Shown one piece after another: positions 51,549-63,900 of a DNA stretch of 64,000 nucleotides. Source of the stretch: Strigamia acuminata (Eukaryota > Arthropoda > Chilopoda > Geophilomorpha > Linotaeniidae); the NCBI GenBank assembly GCA_949358305.1, contig OX442315.1:12798427-12862426 (forward strand), read 5' to 3'. The notes under the pieces were generated by a model. The model searched no databases and was not told the DNA's origin. It saw nothing but the letters and a program-made list of their open reading frames with translations. A program made the position numbers and the translations under genes. Every line of letters begins with the position of its first letter. Position 1 is the stretch's first letter.

Positions 51549-52569
51549 ATGCTTGTAAATTATCGTTTTGGCGTCAGATTAATGTCGCTGTTCAGTTTGA
51601 TCCTGATGAATCAATCAAACAGTAAGTGTTGATTCATAGTTACTACAAAATTAGAAACAAATTAATTAACATAAATTTAGTCCATAGTAAATCCACAGTT
51701 AATTTGTTTCTTTCAGCATTGACTACCGATCAGACGTCCTGTAATGCCATAAACAGTCAATTGTCTAATTTTTTAAAAGTCACTCGCAGCAGAAAAATTA
51801 TGATTGCTTATGAACAAGACAGTGGTACGGTATCTATTACCATGTGGTGTCGTGGGTACAATTAACAATTTTAATTTTGTTAGGTGAATGTTTGTTCAAA
51901 CTATATCATCATTGGTCTGGACAAATTGACATATCCACAAAACTTATGACAAATGAATCAACTTCTTATCCTGGCACGAATTTCCAACTACTATTAATAT
52001 GGATGAACCATTTTGAGCAGTGGGAACAAGTTAACATTTTAAAGATGAAAACAAATTTCAAATAGTTGAAATAAGTGATTTTATATTGATTTATAGTTAT
52101 TCCAAAATTTATTGCTTAAAAACAAGACCATATTGTTTGTTGCTGAAAAGAAAGAGGAAAGCCAATTAGATTTTTCCCATTATGTGTCCGATTCGGTCAT
52201 TTGGTTGAAGAATTCAGTTTATGTGCTGCTATATTCTCCAGACGGTGTAAGTTATCTTTTAATTTTAACCTTACTATTACATGTAGTTTGTTGTGCAGTC
52301 CACTCTGTTAAAAATTGCAGGCAACCCATCTGTACAAATTATCTTATCGATTTCATTCAAATGTTTATGTCAAAACAAACTTGGAAATTAATTGTTTGCT
52401 TCACCAATGTGAATTTCAAACGCGCTCAGAAGATATTGTATATTTGCAAAAAGATAACTTTACTATTGGCTTTATTTCAAATGTGGGCTTAAGTCAGGAG
52501 AGGTGCATACCGTCAAAAATTAAAACAAGTCCTATCAATTGTCGGTCCTGTCTGAACAAAGACGATTAA
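51549..52569 (+). CDS. Putative N-terminal exons of a divergent ionotropic receptor
   Basis: Five exons (51549-51621, 51717-51824, 51884-52029, 52097-52246, 52321-52569) join in frame to 241 aa and a stop. A signal-peptide-like start (FGVRLMSLFSLILM), several cysteines and a final YLQKDNFTIGFISNVGLSQE...CRSCLNKDD are seen. The general look (LYSPDG..THLYKLSYRF..C) suits the weakly conserved extracellular N-terminus of arthropod ionotropic receptors, and the channel part follows 1 kb downstream on the same strand. Two MITEs lie in the gap, and the stop may be caused by them. It could instead be an independent gene. Confidence 0.5.
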
Positions 52570-52626
52570 CTATCCACCATTTTTTCCGAATCTGAGTTCT
52601 TCCAGATGCATATTTAAAAACTACAG

Positions 52627-52866
52627 GGCGCTTCAGGAATCCTTGCGGCCAGAAGTGACTAACGCATCTAACAAAATCCTTAACGCAGGACGTCAAGTTT
52701 CCTGCCCTTATCTTACCTTAGCTGGGTCATATAAAGTAAAACAAAGCAAAACAAAGCAAAACAAATCAATCTGATACCCACAAAGACAATAAATTCTAAA
52801 TTTCAACGCTATTGATGCATTAGTCATCCCTGGCCACAAAATTAGCACAGGGATTCCTGAAGCGCC
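52627..52866. mobile_element. MITE with TIR ggcgcttcaggaatcc
   Basis: Left TIR 52627-52642 and inverted right TIR 52851-52866 are identical over 16 bp. Inside lie gtgactaacgcat / atgcattagtca and aaagcaaaac repeats shared with the next MITE. Confidence 0.75.
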
Positions 52867-52885
52867 AGCAGTTTGTAAATGGGCC

Positions 52886-53185
52886 TGCCGGACGCATATC
52901 GGCAGAACATATCTGATTTCGGCAACAATGATGGTCAGGAGTGACTAATGACTCAATAACTTGAAAATCACCATCCAACCTGACCTGACCTGACCTGAGC
53001 TGAACTAACCTAACCTAATTGAGTCACACAAAGCAAAAATAGCAAAACAAATCAAACAAGCAAGCAAACAGATGATAAATTTAAAATTTAAAGCCGAATT
53101 ATGATTTTCAAGTTATTGAATCATTAGTCACTCCTGGTGCATTGTTGTAGCTATAATCGGGTATGTTCTGCCAATATGCCACCCG
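52886..53185. mobile_element. Related MITE with inner arms caggagtgactaatgactc
   Basis: Left arm 52886-52970 pairs with 53102-53185 (cgcatatcggcagaacata and gtgactaatgactcaataac with their complements). The acaaagcaaaa...caaatca middle is shared with 52627-52866, so both belong to one superfamily. Confidence 0.7.
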
Positions 53186-53545
53186 GACATGGAAGCATCA
53201 TATCACTCATCTCCACGTCAAGTGTACACCGCATGTAGGTTGTCATAGGCCCGCAGTTTTGGGGCGATGTTTGTACAAAGTGTTGCACAAACAGCCAAAG
53301 TAGTAGAAAGAGCTCAATTAAGTATAGTGTTAACTTTTGACGGTATAGTCTTCTCATTACCCAGACAAAAATTATAACGTTTTCTTTATAAATACAGATA
53401 AAATCCAATTATCTAGCTATATCATCGGAAGTAATAGAAACCACTATGATGCTCCTACCTAATTTACGGTACCATAATATGTTTATTGTAGTCAAATCAA
53501 TACTTTGATTTATTTGGTTACACATGTACTGTGTTTGAAATGCAG

Positions 53546-54853
53546 TGTAACATACGAAGCTGAAGATGATTACAGAACATATTTCGCCAAAATAAAATCA
53601 AAGGTTTGTTTGTGGCCCCCCCTACCATACTATGCATCTCCGGTGCTTAAGTTTAAAATGAAAAATTGAAATTTTCAGCAATTCACCACCGTGAGAGCTG
53701 CATATGGATTGACTCCCGGAAGGAAACTGATACTTGATTTCGTTGCCACTCCTGTCATAACAAATTATATGTCATTTTCTATTCATCGGGCTGAACGAAC
53801 AAATATTTTTTTGTGGATGACATTTGTAAAGCCGTTTTCCAACCCGTTGTGGCTTTCTATTTTCATTATGTATTTTGTATTTTCGACCATTAAATTTATC
53901 ATTAATCGCTTTCAAGGTAGATATTATCCTAAACCATTATATCACACTATCAGTATGAAACTATTATCTCTTCTGCCGATCATTGCATTAATACTTTCAA
54001 TTTTTACAGTTGAGACTGAAGGTAAAAATCATCAAAACTTGATAAACGCTACAATTTCATTAGAAAACATTTTCATCATGATGATCTTAATGGCCTACGA
54101 TGCAGTGTTTTATTCGTCACTTACTTTGACAACAACACAATATAGATATGAAAATATTCAAGATGTACTTGCCGATAAAAACGTTCAAATATTTGCACCA
54201 GGGGGTACATACTCCTATGCACTGATTCAGGTATTTCCAATTTGTTTTAAAAATCTAGATGTTTTTAACGTTTTAAATGAGATTAAAATTGATAAATTGC
54301 TTTAATATCTCTGGATGTGTAGGAACAAGGAACCTCGCTATTTCGTGAGGTGTGGAGACGCATGCAAACAAGTCCTAAGCAAGGCAATATAAAATTTCAG
54401 AACTACCAGGAAATTATATCACATGAGTACAACGCTATAGTCGACATGCGCTCTTTTTTGTTCTATTATTTTGGAGACAATTGTACAGTCAGCATTGTAA
54501 AAATTCCTTCGACAGAATTCACATCGCATATTATTTTAATGAAAGGATCAAAATACGTGGAAGCATTTAGCCAAGAGTAAGGAATATTATAAGGAAAAGT
54601 CACATTAAAAAGAACGTGAACGTGTAATTTTATACATTTCAGTCTTTTACGGTTGAAAGAACGTGGAATACTTCACAAAATAAATGTCAAGTATGACTCA
54701 GAATCTCTGTGCACAAGAAATGACCATGTCGTAAAACCTATATCAATGTACCAAATTTTTGTTGCGTTCATTATCATTTCTTGTGGTATTATATTTTCAG
54801 GATTGGCATTCATAATAGAAATGGTATTTTACAAATACCGCTTCCGTAATTAG
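53546..54853 (+). CDS. Ionotropic receptor (IR), channel-forming part
   Basis: Four exons (53546-53603, 53679-54230, 54323-54576, 54643-54853) give 357 codons and a stop, with the 5' end open (leading T needs an upstream exon). Features in order are the end of ligand-binding half S1 (RKLILDFVATPVITNYMSF), first membrane helix (NPLWLSIFIMYFVF), second helix (MKLLSLLPIIALILSIF), third helix ending SLTLTTTQYRY, S2 half (IQDVLADKNVQIF; LRLKERGILHKI) and last helix (IFVAFIIISCGIIFSGLAFI). IRs are variant glutamate-receptor channels for odour, taste or other senses in protostomes. The SYTANLAA motif of true glutamate receptors is replaced. Most of S1 is not found, so the gene may be broken. Confidence 0.8.
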
Positions 54854-54859
54854 TAAGCA

Positions 54860-55475
54860 CAAAGAATACAATGACACTCTTAATACACTCAATACACGAT
54901 CGTTTTTTTTTTTACACGGATTTGATTAACACGGTCCATAAAAAAAATTCAATTCTGGTTTTACACGATTTCTTTTAAATTTAACAAAGTTAAAAAATTG
55001 CCTTTTTTTAAATCCCATTTGTTTTAAATTGCACTTATGTCATTAGAAAAGTAGTGTGTTAACATGAAAAGGAGCCACGATAGAAACCGTATTATTTCTT
55101 CATGTTTTATCACAATCACAAAGGAATCAATGGCTGCTATCGGCTGCTATGAAGGAAGCGAGGCTGTTTGATTTTCTGTTCTTGAAATGTGCCGATAGAT
55201 GTCTCTAGTGCAAATGTGAATGAAATCTGATTTCACTTTTGTATTTTTACAAAAATGTCGAAAATTTCTTGAGAATGTATGACGTTTTGTTCAAATTGTA
55301 TTCAAATTTCCAGTTATCATAAAATAAAATAAAAAAGATAAATTGAATTTGTGTACCGTATTCCATGGTTGAAATTTTCACACAAAGATGGCGCACTTAT
55401 TAGGAAATTCGTAGTTGTATCCGTTTTGAACCGGTGAGTAAAAACCTTGAGATTTTTCTCCTTTTTGCCTAAAAC
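54860..55475. other. Intergenic between IR and the unrecognised gene
   Basis: AT-rich. Near the right end, caaagatggcgcac (about 55383) resembles a YY1-type start-site motif, 95 bp before the next start codon. A short uORF (ATGAATGAATAA, 55476) overlaps that start. Confidence 0.4.
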
Positions 55476-55479
55476 ATGA

Positions 55480-56843
55480 ATGAATAATATAACAAAAATT
55501 CTTGCCAAGTATCCCCCGAAATCATTTGAAACAACAAGTACTGTATTCATTGATTTTTATTTGTTTTTAGCGTTATTAATCCGCAACGTTTTCCAGCGCA
55601 TCGACATCGTGGTTCAACCAAACACAAATGTTTCAGTAAGGAAAGGTATTGAACTGATTAATTTTGATAAATACCTGTATTGCTGATAGACATTATGAAA
55701 CATTATATAATTTTTATCTGTTTAGATGTTGCCAATAAGGAAAAAAAGGGACCACAGTTCTGAATTTGGAAATTTGATAGAAAAAAAGGCTAATGTTAAT
55801 TTCAGTAAGTTGTGATAGTTTTTGTTTTAATTCAGTGTTCGTAAATAAACCGAATTTGAATTTAAATTACAGGTACCACATTTTACGCTAGTGGAGGGGC
55901 AGCGAATGCTATTAACGGCACTAAAAAGACAATACGAATAAGCAGAAAAGTAAATTAAATAAAATTGACTCTAGTTTCAATACGTGGGATCCTAAACACA
56001 TTTTTGTGCGAAAAAATGAATTTGTGTGAGAAAAAATGAATTTTGGTGTGAAAAAATGCATTTTGGTGTGAAAAAATGCTTTTTGGTGTGAAAAAATGCA
56101 TTTTGGTGTGAAATAATGCTTTTTGCCGTTAAAAAATGCTTTTTTCCGTGAAAAAATGAATTTTTTCTGACTAACTCATTTCTTAGATTCTATTGCGATT
56201 GGCTGAGATGGTCACCTAATCATTTCAATTGTATCAACATACCGCTTCAAATTGGCGCCGAGCTTGTTTAGGTGCCAGTGGGGTAACTGGCAAAAAGCAA
56301 ATTATCTCCGGGTTCAAAAAAGCGTTAAGGGTCTCAAAAAAATTATTGATTTCTTTAATCTGAGATTTCTAAAGGAAATCATTAATTTTTACAAAAATCA
56401 CCAATTTTTTTTAGACAATCGGTGATTCTTTTAAAAACCGCCGGGCCCGAATAAACGCCCGGGTTCTAATAGGCCCCGGGTCGGATCCAAATAATTTTTT
56501 AAAAAAACGCCTGGACATTTTGAAGCAGTACATTGCTGGCCAATGCAGTGATTTTCCAAGCTGTTACATTATCTTTTTATTCAGGATCTTCTAGACGAAA
56601 TTATTCAAGTTGCTGATAAAATTGCACCAAGGCTTGTGTCTAATGAGCAATGGCTGCAGCTAGACGTCTTAAACAATCAAGTATCGACTTTACAATCACA
56701 ACTTTCCTGCTGGAAAAAAAAGTTTTTTCTACTGCAAAATGAGGTTCCTTATTTATACAATTTAATAAAAATAAAAAAACTGTAATAAAAATTAAAATCA
56801 TTTATAGGTGAGAGAATGTGGGACAGTTGTCAAAAGAGTGTGA
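55480..56843 (+). CDS. Unrecognised 168-aa protein, five exons, C-terminal coiled coil
   Basis: Exons 55480-55635, 55726-55804, 55873-55949, 56585-56743 and 56808-56843 join in frame (507 nt). All junctions are GT-AG. The N-terminus is MNNITKILAKYPPKSFETTS. The middle is basic and Ser-rich (LPIRKKRDHSSEFGNLIEKK, TKKTIRISRK). The C-terminus has heptad-like leucines (LLDEIIQVADKIAPRL, LDVLNNQVSTLQSQLS). A 33-nt piece in exon 1 (55537-55569) starts gt, ends ag and is in phase, so it might be a tiny intron. The plan is reminiscent of small kinetochore or spindle subunits, but I do not recognise the family. Confidence 0.6.
56000..56165. repeat. 20-bp minisatellite, intron of the unrecognised gene
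   Basis: About eight units of tgtgaaaaaatgcattttgg in the intron 55950-56584. Confidence 0.85.
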
Positions 56844-57099
56844 TGATTACAAATCGATAGTTATCAATGTTCACCATAGATGGCGCTGTTTAACCAACGC
56901 GCGTATTTCAAACTCGGTTAAAACTAAAAAGTGTGATAAATAATTATTTAGACACGGTGAATAAAATATAACTATTTTATTCGATATAAATTAAGTATTA
57001 ATTACTTGATGATGTTGATTCTATCGAATCAATATCCACTTTACTTACCTGTCGAAGGGAACCAATCGGACCCTTCCGGACCCCAACTGGGCCCATCTG

Positions 57100-58450
57100 G
57101 ACATAGTCATATATTAGGTCCGGACTAGTGACCCACGAATCCGCCGATTCGTACGCTGATTGGCTGTCGCCAATCTAGTAGTTCTACAGAACTATATAAG
57201 CATCAGTTTTTCACTTCCCCAGCGCTTGCTTGATAACTGAACTTGTATATTGTCTGTAGTTGAATTGTTATCGTTTGATTTCATTATTCTCTATCGACAC
57301 ATCAGGCCACCTCAGCTCTCCACAGATAGTATTCATTACTATCTGTTATTGTTGTTGTAAGGCCTTTTCGGGAAGGCCAACTCCGGTAATAGACATGCAT
57401 TCGCATGAAATGGCCCCGTAACGTTAGCCAGCTGTTCTACGGGACAGTAGGACTTCGTACGGTGGCTTAATATAACGGTCGTATACAGTACGACCTTGCT
57501 AAATGAAAATAGGTCCCTCAGCTAACTGGCCACAGTCCGCTGCAGGATGGTTGTTGTAAACAGCCCACGCAGGTTCCCGTCTTTCTACGATTGGTCCTTC
57601 CGCTCGTTAAAAGTCGGTAAAGGCCTAATATACAGGCGACACGCCGGGTTGGTAGCCCGTGAGTAATATCTAAAGATGTTGCGAGAAACAACTACCTGGA
57701 TAATGGTAATCCAACGGCAGTGGTCGATTAATATTTTACCCGGTGCTCGATCATTGGATCCCGCCATCGTAAGGCATGCTGGCGGATGGAGGAGTCAAAT
57801 CCTCCCGCGATGGTTCTCTCGACCGTCGTGACGGTCCCCGCCCCATCGTACCCTCCGGGTTAGTAACCCGTGAACGATATATAAAATATATCGTGTTAAA
57901 CAAATTACTCGGGCATTGGTAATCCTGTATTGGCAATATCTTTTAAACCCGGTAAGTCCATAGAAATGTTTACCTGGTGGTTGGTACCACCGATAGCGAG
58001 TTAAAGCACACAATTAAATACTCGGCGCCTGATCACGAGATCTTGTCGTCGTAAGGCATGCCGGCGGATGGAGTCTCAACAACTCCCGCGACGTTCTCTC
58101 AATTGTCGTGACGGTCCCCGCCCAATTAATATTTATATAACAATTCATTTGTTGTATTATTTTAATCACTTGACTTTTATTCATTTGAAACAATGGAATA
58201 TTCTGCCGAATATTCCTGTTTATGCGAAGGACTCTTCGCATATTTAGATAATCGATGCTGCGGACCAAATACGTCTCCGTAGCGATATTTGTGACGATGC
58301 CGCAAGTCAGCCGTATCCCTCTGGCTTCGCCCGGATCCTCAACCAGTTGATGCCGCCCGTTTACACGCGTCAAGAACCCATCTTTTGTCGTTAATATTTA
58401 GTAATAAATATGTTATGTCACACTAAAACTGTAAGTTATTTCTATTCGAT
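57100..58450 (+). mobile_element. Probable LTR of an older retroelement
   Basis: It has a TATA-like ctatataag at about 57192, structured GC-rich middle DNA and a polyA-like aataaat at about 58402. Internally, cgtaaggcatgc.ggcggatgg occurs at 57768 and 58050, and a gggtt.gta.cccgtga word at 57645 and 57856, so part is duplicated. Exact ends are not seen. Confidence 0.4.
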
Positions 58451-58569
58451 CACGTGCCATGTTTGTAAAGACTTCCGTAGCTTATCTCGGTTAGGTTGTT
58501 GCTAAAACTTAGCAACGTCTTGTATAAACCGAATTATCTATCTCAAAAGGACTAATAAATTAGCCCAAA

Positions 58570-58810
58570 AGTAGAATCGTCACAAGTGGAGGTTCTACCG
58601 AGATAGGCTGCCTAAATTTAAAATAAATTTTGAAGTTTTTCGTGTGTTTATGAGAATTCGGAAATGTGCTTGCGGTGATAAAATTTCGAACGAAATTTTT
58701 GTGTGATAGAATCCATGTATGTATAATGTTTTTTTTTTTATAGGAATCTCGTTAGAACCGTCACAAGTGGAGGTTCTACCGAGATAGGCTGCCAAATTTT
58801 AAATAAAATT
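58570..58810. repeat. Direct repeat, spacing about 179 bp
   Basis: The phrase gtcacaagtggaggttctac followed by cgagataggctgcc occurs at about 58579 and 58758 with similar AT-rich DNA after each. Confidence 0.75.
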
Positions 58811-58819
58811 TGAAGTTTT

Positions 58820-59890
58820 GTATGTCTATGGTGAATTCGAGTAGTGTAACGTTTATGGTGATTTTTGTGTGTAAAAAATAAATTTCGTTTGAAATTTATG
58901 TGTTTAATATATTTTATGCTGTTTTAGAACTTCTCGCAAGATAATAAGTGTCACTCACTTTATTCTGTTTTCTCCGCAGTAGAAATTGATTGTTTTAACA
59001 AAATAATAATTTCTACCGCGTGGTCAGGCCTAAAGGCCTAACCCCAAGAACGGAAAAATCTTGCCCGAACTTGTTGAAGTTGGTTCCGCCCGGGTAACGT
59101 CATTTTGTCATCGACGATCTGACCAAACCACGCGGTCGGGCCTAATTTTGAAAAGTTGACTTTTGATGGAATTCTTAAAGAATTCTATCAATTTAACAGT
59201 TGTTTTATTTTTAGAAATGTTTTTCACATGTATTTTGCTTGAGACTTCAAGTTAAACCTAAATTTATTTGCCTAAATAAATTAGAAAGAAAATTGACGTT
59301 TTTCAAAGGAATTAAAATTTATATTTTATTTCAAAGTGGGTTTACCTTATTTTACAGACTTGATCTACATTAAATTGTTGGTTAAAAATCGTGATCTCAA
59401 GCCATTGAAATCGAAATTTACGAATGGAATACCATTCGAATTTTAGCGAAGAAGAATTCTCGCTGTTGTGTTGCCTAGCAACCCGTGTTGTGCAGAAAAG
59501 CCGTCGATTCAAACGAATCGGCGCGTCTTTTGAAATTACGAGTTTTAAAACTTTAAAAAATTCCATAAAGGTGATCATTCATTTATTAATAAATGCGGTG
59601 ATATTTTAAAATATTTTAAGAAGTATCCATTTTGTTTGGTGACTACGTCATAACACTGGAATCTGTCAAGATTACGGTTCCACGAACTTGATGATTTCCA
59701 CCAATCTCGGACGAGATTGGACTCTCGCGAGACTAGCGTTGATACTTGACCAATCAGAGAGGTGTATCGAAGTACCCTTACTTCCTTTCGAACTAGTGTG
59801 ACCACTGCTTCGTTTGCGATCCTCCTGAACGTTTGCAACTTCATCGTTATCTCTCAGACTTAGGAAATTTTCTTAGTTTTAAGTTTAATT
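58820..59890. other. Leader-like DNA of the older retroelement
   Basis: No gene is supported. An inverted pair ccgcgtggtcaggcc / ggtttggtcag..accacgcggt spans about 59020-59145. The short frames here are not recognisable. Confidence 0.35.
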
Positions 59891-60029
59891 ATGACTAATA
59901 ACCAGCATCACATGAACACCCGTGGTAAGGAAAGAACTTGTTTGACCGGTGGAATGAATCTATCCGGGTTTATACCTGTTCCTAATGGAACTGAAGAAGT
60001 GGAAAACCACGCGGTCCATAATGGCGTGT
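59891..60029 (+). pseudogene. Start of an ORF cut by the Gypsy LTR
   Basis: A frame begins MTNNQHHMNTRGKERTCLTG and runs about 46 codons up to the point where the LTR begins (TGTGGTGACC, 60027), where a stop follows at once. It is probably the gag start of the older element whose leader precedes it. Confidence 0.45.
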
Positions 60030-60846
60030 GGTGACCCAGTTGGATAAGTGTCCCCCCAGGGCGGATACTTGTCCTATGAGTCACTATGATTAAAGAGTCG
60101 TTCCCCCCCGAGTTGGCTCCACCTCCCCATGGCAGGTGTGTGCCCCGAGGGGGAGGAAGCGGCTGGTGGTCAGCCCCCATTGGTTGATCGCCGGCCCTTC
60201 ACCCCACTGCATAAAAGGCTGTGTTTCCCGCCTAAAGACAGAACTTACACAAACGACACCAAGAACACAGCAACTACCTCACCGTCAGGCCAACTTCAAC
60301 TACAAGTTAGGATTGATCGAGGATCGCTGAGTAAAGTGCAAACTGTAACTCTCACGAAGTCACTTGCGAGCTATTCCTGCGAAAGCACGAGAATAGCCCT
60401 TGTGAAATCACCCAGAATAATCGCCCAGACGATTATTCGCCGAAGTAAGTGTCCGAGTGCTTTGTAGGGAACCCCAAAGTTCCTAGACGAGGCCTCTGCG
60501 ACGCTAAACAAACCCTAGACAACAGGCACGGATAGAAGACTCGAAAGAGCATTCCACCGCGTCCGTGAAGACGAATCCGTGACGAATTAACGACAACTCG
60601 AGACGCCGCCTTTGTTCCGCCGACCACGCGGAATCGACGACGCCATCTTGAGAAATCCTTTGTTCGACGCTGACCACGTCGACTCTAGAATTATTACTGA
60701 GTGTATTTTAAAGGCATAAAGCCTGGTGAATAAATTACCTGTTTATTTACATACATTTGGTATTCATTTGGGTATTTACATAATTGATCACAGGTAAAGT
60801 ATTACACGTTAGCGCTATTTAAACCTATACCAAGTAGGACGCGACA
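60027..60846 (+). mobile_element. 5' LTR of a Ty3/Gypsy-like retrotransposon
   Basis: It begins TGTGGTGACC and ends GCGACA, the usual TG...CA form. It contains a TATA-like gcataaaagg (60209) and a polyA-like aataaat (60729). A primer-binding-like site follows two bases after the end. The 3' LTR is outside the window, so the ends are inferred. Confidence 0.6.
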
Positions 60847-60848
60847 CG

Positions 60849-60866
60849 TGGGGGTCTGTCCGGGAT
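60849..60866 (+). promoter_or_regulatory. Primer binding site, tRNA-Pro-like
   Basis: The sequence tgggggtctgtccgggat differs by only a few bases from the well-known proline-tRNA primer site used by several retroviruses and Gypsy-like elements. It lies directly downstream of the LTR end. Confidence 0.55.
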
Positions 60867-60940
60867 TTAGAAATAAATCTCAAATCTGAACTTGTGATCT
60901 CTCAATAAGATAACCCAAATCGTAGAATTACCGAAAGAAA

Positions 60941-63900
60941 ATGTCAGACAAAGACGAGCAATCCACGTCTGAAACCGAGCAGAGAATGCCCGAGAAGGGA
61001 AAAAGGACCTCCGACTACCACCTGAGATCGGATGGTCCCGTCCCTGAAATGTCCGCAAAGGCGAAAGCCCGAGCGAATAAAAGGAGAGCGAAGGCGCAGA
61101 AAGAGGAGCAAGCTGCATCGCTCGCGGCCCTAGACGGGCCAGAGCGAGAGCGGGTTCCCTTGAATATGCAACCCTTCGAAGATACCGATCCGGAAGCCAT
61201 AGAAAATCGAGAAGAAATTCGCGACGTATCGCCAGGACGAGTATCGATATTGATGACCGAGGAGACGAATGAAGCTCCGAAAATAACGGTCACGATCGGC
61301 ACAGACCCATCGCCACCAACGGCTCAGACGTCCGTAAAACAAACCCCACGGAAAAACGACGGCGGGACCCCGATAACCCCCCGAGTTACGGCGAGTCCTG
61401 CAGTTGTTTCCTTCGAAGTATCTCACCTAATTCGGTTGACGCAGCAAGCTGCCCAGCTAAAAGCGATGATAGACATTCCAGTAGGAACGTCAGTCTGGGA
61501 ATCGATTACCCTACTCACTGACGCTATCTGTGCGGCACAAGCCCCGACGCCGGTCGCAAGACCAGCAGCGGAGACGCCCATGCCCCAGGTAACGCCCAGT
61601 GACACCGGAGGTTTCGCGCCAGACCCCAACCGAACACTTCACGAATCCAGAGAGAAGGCCCGCGAGGAAGCCAGACAAGAAGCGACTAGTCGCCAACGAA
61701 GGCTGAGCGCAGAGCGGCGAGAACTCTGGAAGGAAGAGGAAGAAAGGGAGCAACGCGAGAGAAGAACCACCGAGAGAACAGAGAAACTGGTCCAAAAAAT
61801 GAGGGAAGAACGAGAAGCTAAAATTCGAAAAGAATGGAACGCAACAGTAGAAGGGCGACATCGAGAAGCTCAAGAGTACGAGGACCAATTTCAAGCGCTA
61901 ATAGCTCAAAGGAAAACAGAAAAACTACAAATGTTGCGAAAAGAGGCCATTCTACAACATCAGAAATGGGAAGAACAACATCGCGAGAGGTTGAGAGAAG
62001 AGGAAGCCAGAAAAGAAAAAGAACAGTTTCTGAAAGAGAAAGAAGAGTGGGATCGAGTCAGATGGACCGAAGAGTACAAAGCGAAGAAACAAGCTATAAT
62101 AGATGAGCAAAAAAGATGGGAAGCCGAAAACTGGGAGAAGGAGACAGAAAAGTTCCAGAAAGAGTACGCACAAGACGTCTCGGACAGGAAGAAAAATGAA
62201 GAAAACCTGAAACGGAAACCAGAACCCCCCAGCGGCTCTGATACCGACACAGGAGAAGGTGCAACAAAGCCGGCAAAAACGGCGAAAAGGGGGAAATCTC
62301 AAAAGAGAGACGAGTCGGTCCCAAAAACAAAGGACCGTCACCCCTCAAAAAGATCCGAGACGGGAGCAGCCATCGACGCGTTACTCGAAAAGAAAAACGC
62401 AAATAAAAATCGGGAACGCCCCGAAAGCGAGGAAAACAGATGGCATTCTTTTTACGAGAACAACGACGGAGGGGAGCCGCCGCCATCCGGAGGCTCGAAA
62501 CAGAAGAAGGCTGGCGGAGAGACCCCACCGAGAGGGCCGAGGTTTCACCCCCAAGGAGATCCCTCCGAGCCCTCCGATTCGTCGGACGACGACCATCCGA
62601 GTCGACCGTCTACAGGGAGGAGTCAAGAAGACAGCGATGGGCACCGGTCGAACCGGCCGAATGCTTCAGACCGCTCCTCCCGGAGCTCCAACCCTCGTTC
62701 GGAGGAAGGGAACTTTCAGGACTCATCTGGCCGACATTACACGATGTCTGAGCTAGGCCGAGCCCTGCTGAACTCTTTCAGAAGAGAAGGAATCGATCTA
62801 GGCCATCCAGGCGACGAACATAATCGCGCTGGAGAGAGGGTTAAGCGTAAATATGGCGTACGAAACGAACCAAGCAGCGAAGCCACGGGTAACATCCGTT
62901 GGCAACACTACATACAAACACGATTCGACGGTTCGTGGAAGGCCGGAGACCGCTTCCTAGACGAAGTAATGCGTATCAAGAAAGCGACAAAAGCCACCGT
63001 CGCCGACATGCTAACCCACGGTCTAGTGGAGCTAACCACGGGGTCAGCTCGAGAATGGTATCAGGGACTGAAAAACCCAACCTGGGACGATTTTCTCGTC
63101 CGTTTCGATCTCCGATACGGCGAGACTCCAGACGAGATCAGTAACAAATTACGTGGTCTACGGCAAGCCCCAGGAGAAACATTAGCCGACTACGACGCCC
63201 GAGCGAAACTCCTGTTTGCAAGAGCGCCGTACGAAATAAACCCCGCTGGTTTTACGATGATCTTTTACGGAGGATTATCGGCCAACTCGCAAAGAATTCT
63301 GCTAGACATGCGTGCACCCCGCACTGGCGATTACCAAGATGTCAGTAACTATCTTCTAACAAACACGTTAGAAATAGAACAGCGGTATTACGCCACTCTG
63401 CCCCCGGAGGAAGCTGACGCGCACGAGAAACGGTTGCAGACGAGCGCCGAACGTCACAAGACCTCAGAGAAATTAATGAGGCCAAGTGAATATTTGAGCG
63501 GCATAATGAGTCTCACCGAAGCATCCTTCGGACGAATGCTGACGCCTAAAGCAGGCAGTATTCTTCCAGCCAACCCGATAGCTGCCCCAAAGAAAGCACC
63601 GGCAGCAACGGCGATGCAGGTGACCTCGACGGACTCCACCCAGATGGAGAAAGTCGAAGAGACAACACCTCTCGCCACGGCTAAAGAAGAGGAGCCAGCA
63701 TCAAGCGACGAGGAAGCCCTAAATGAGCACCTCGAAAACTTGTCGACGGGATGCGACGATCAAGGTCCCTATTTGCACCATGCACACCGGGCCTTAGCAA
63801 TCGCACAATTCAGAGCACACGTGCAGGCAACAAAAGCGAGAGGGGCATTGGGAGGAAAAAGACGATTCCCGACGCCCTTCGTCCCGAAAAAACCGGGATT

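Noticed and set aside
53151-53408. Minus 85-codon frame with a membrane-like stretch
   Set aside because: About a third lies inside a MITE arm, and no splice partner or family is recognisable.
61015-63678. Many minus-strand and shifted plus frames over the last 3 kb
   Set aside because: The plus frame from 60941 is open throughout and has gag features; the others are shadows of its biased codons.
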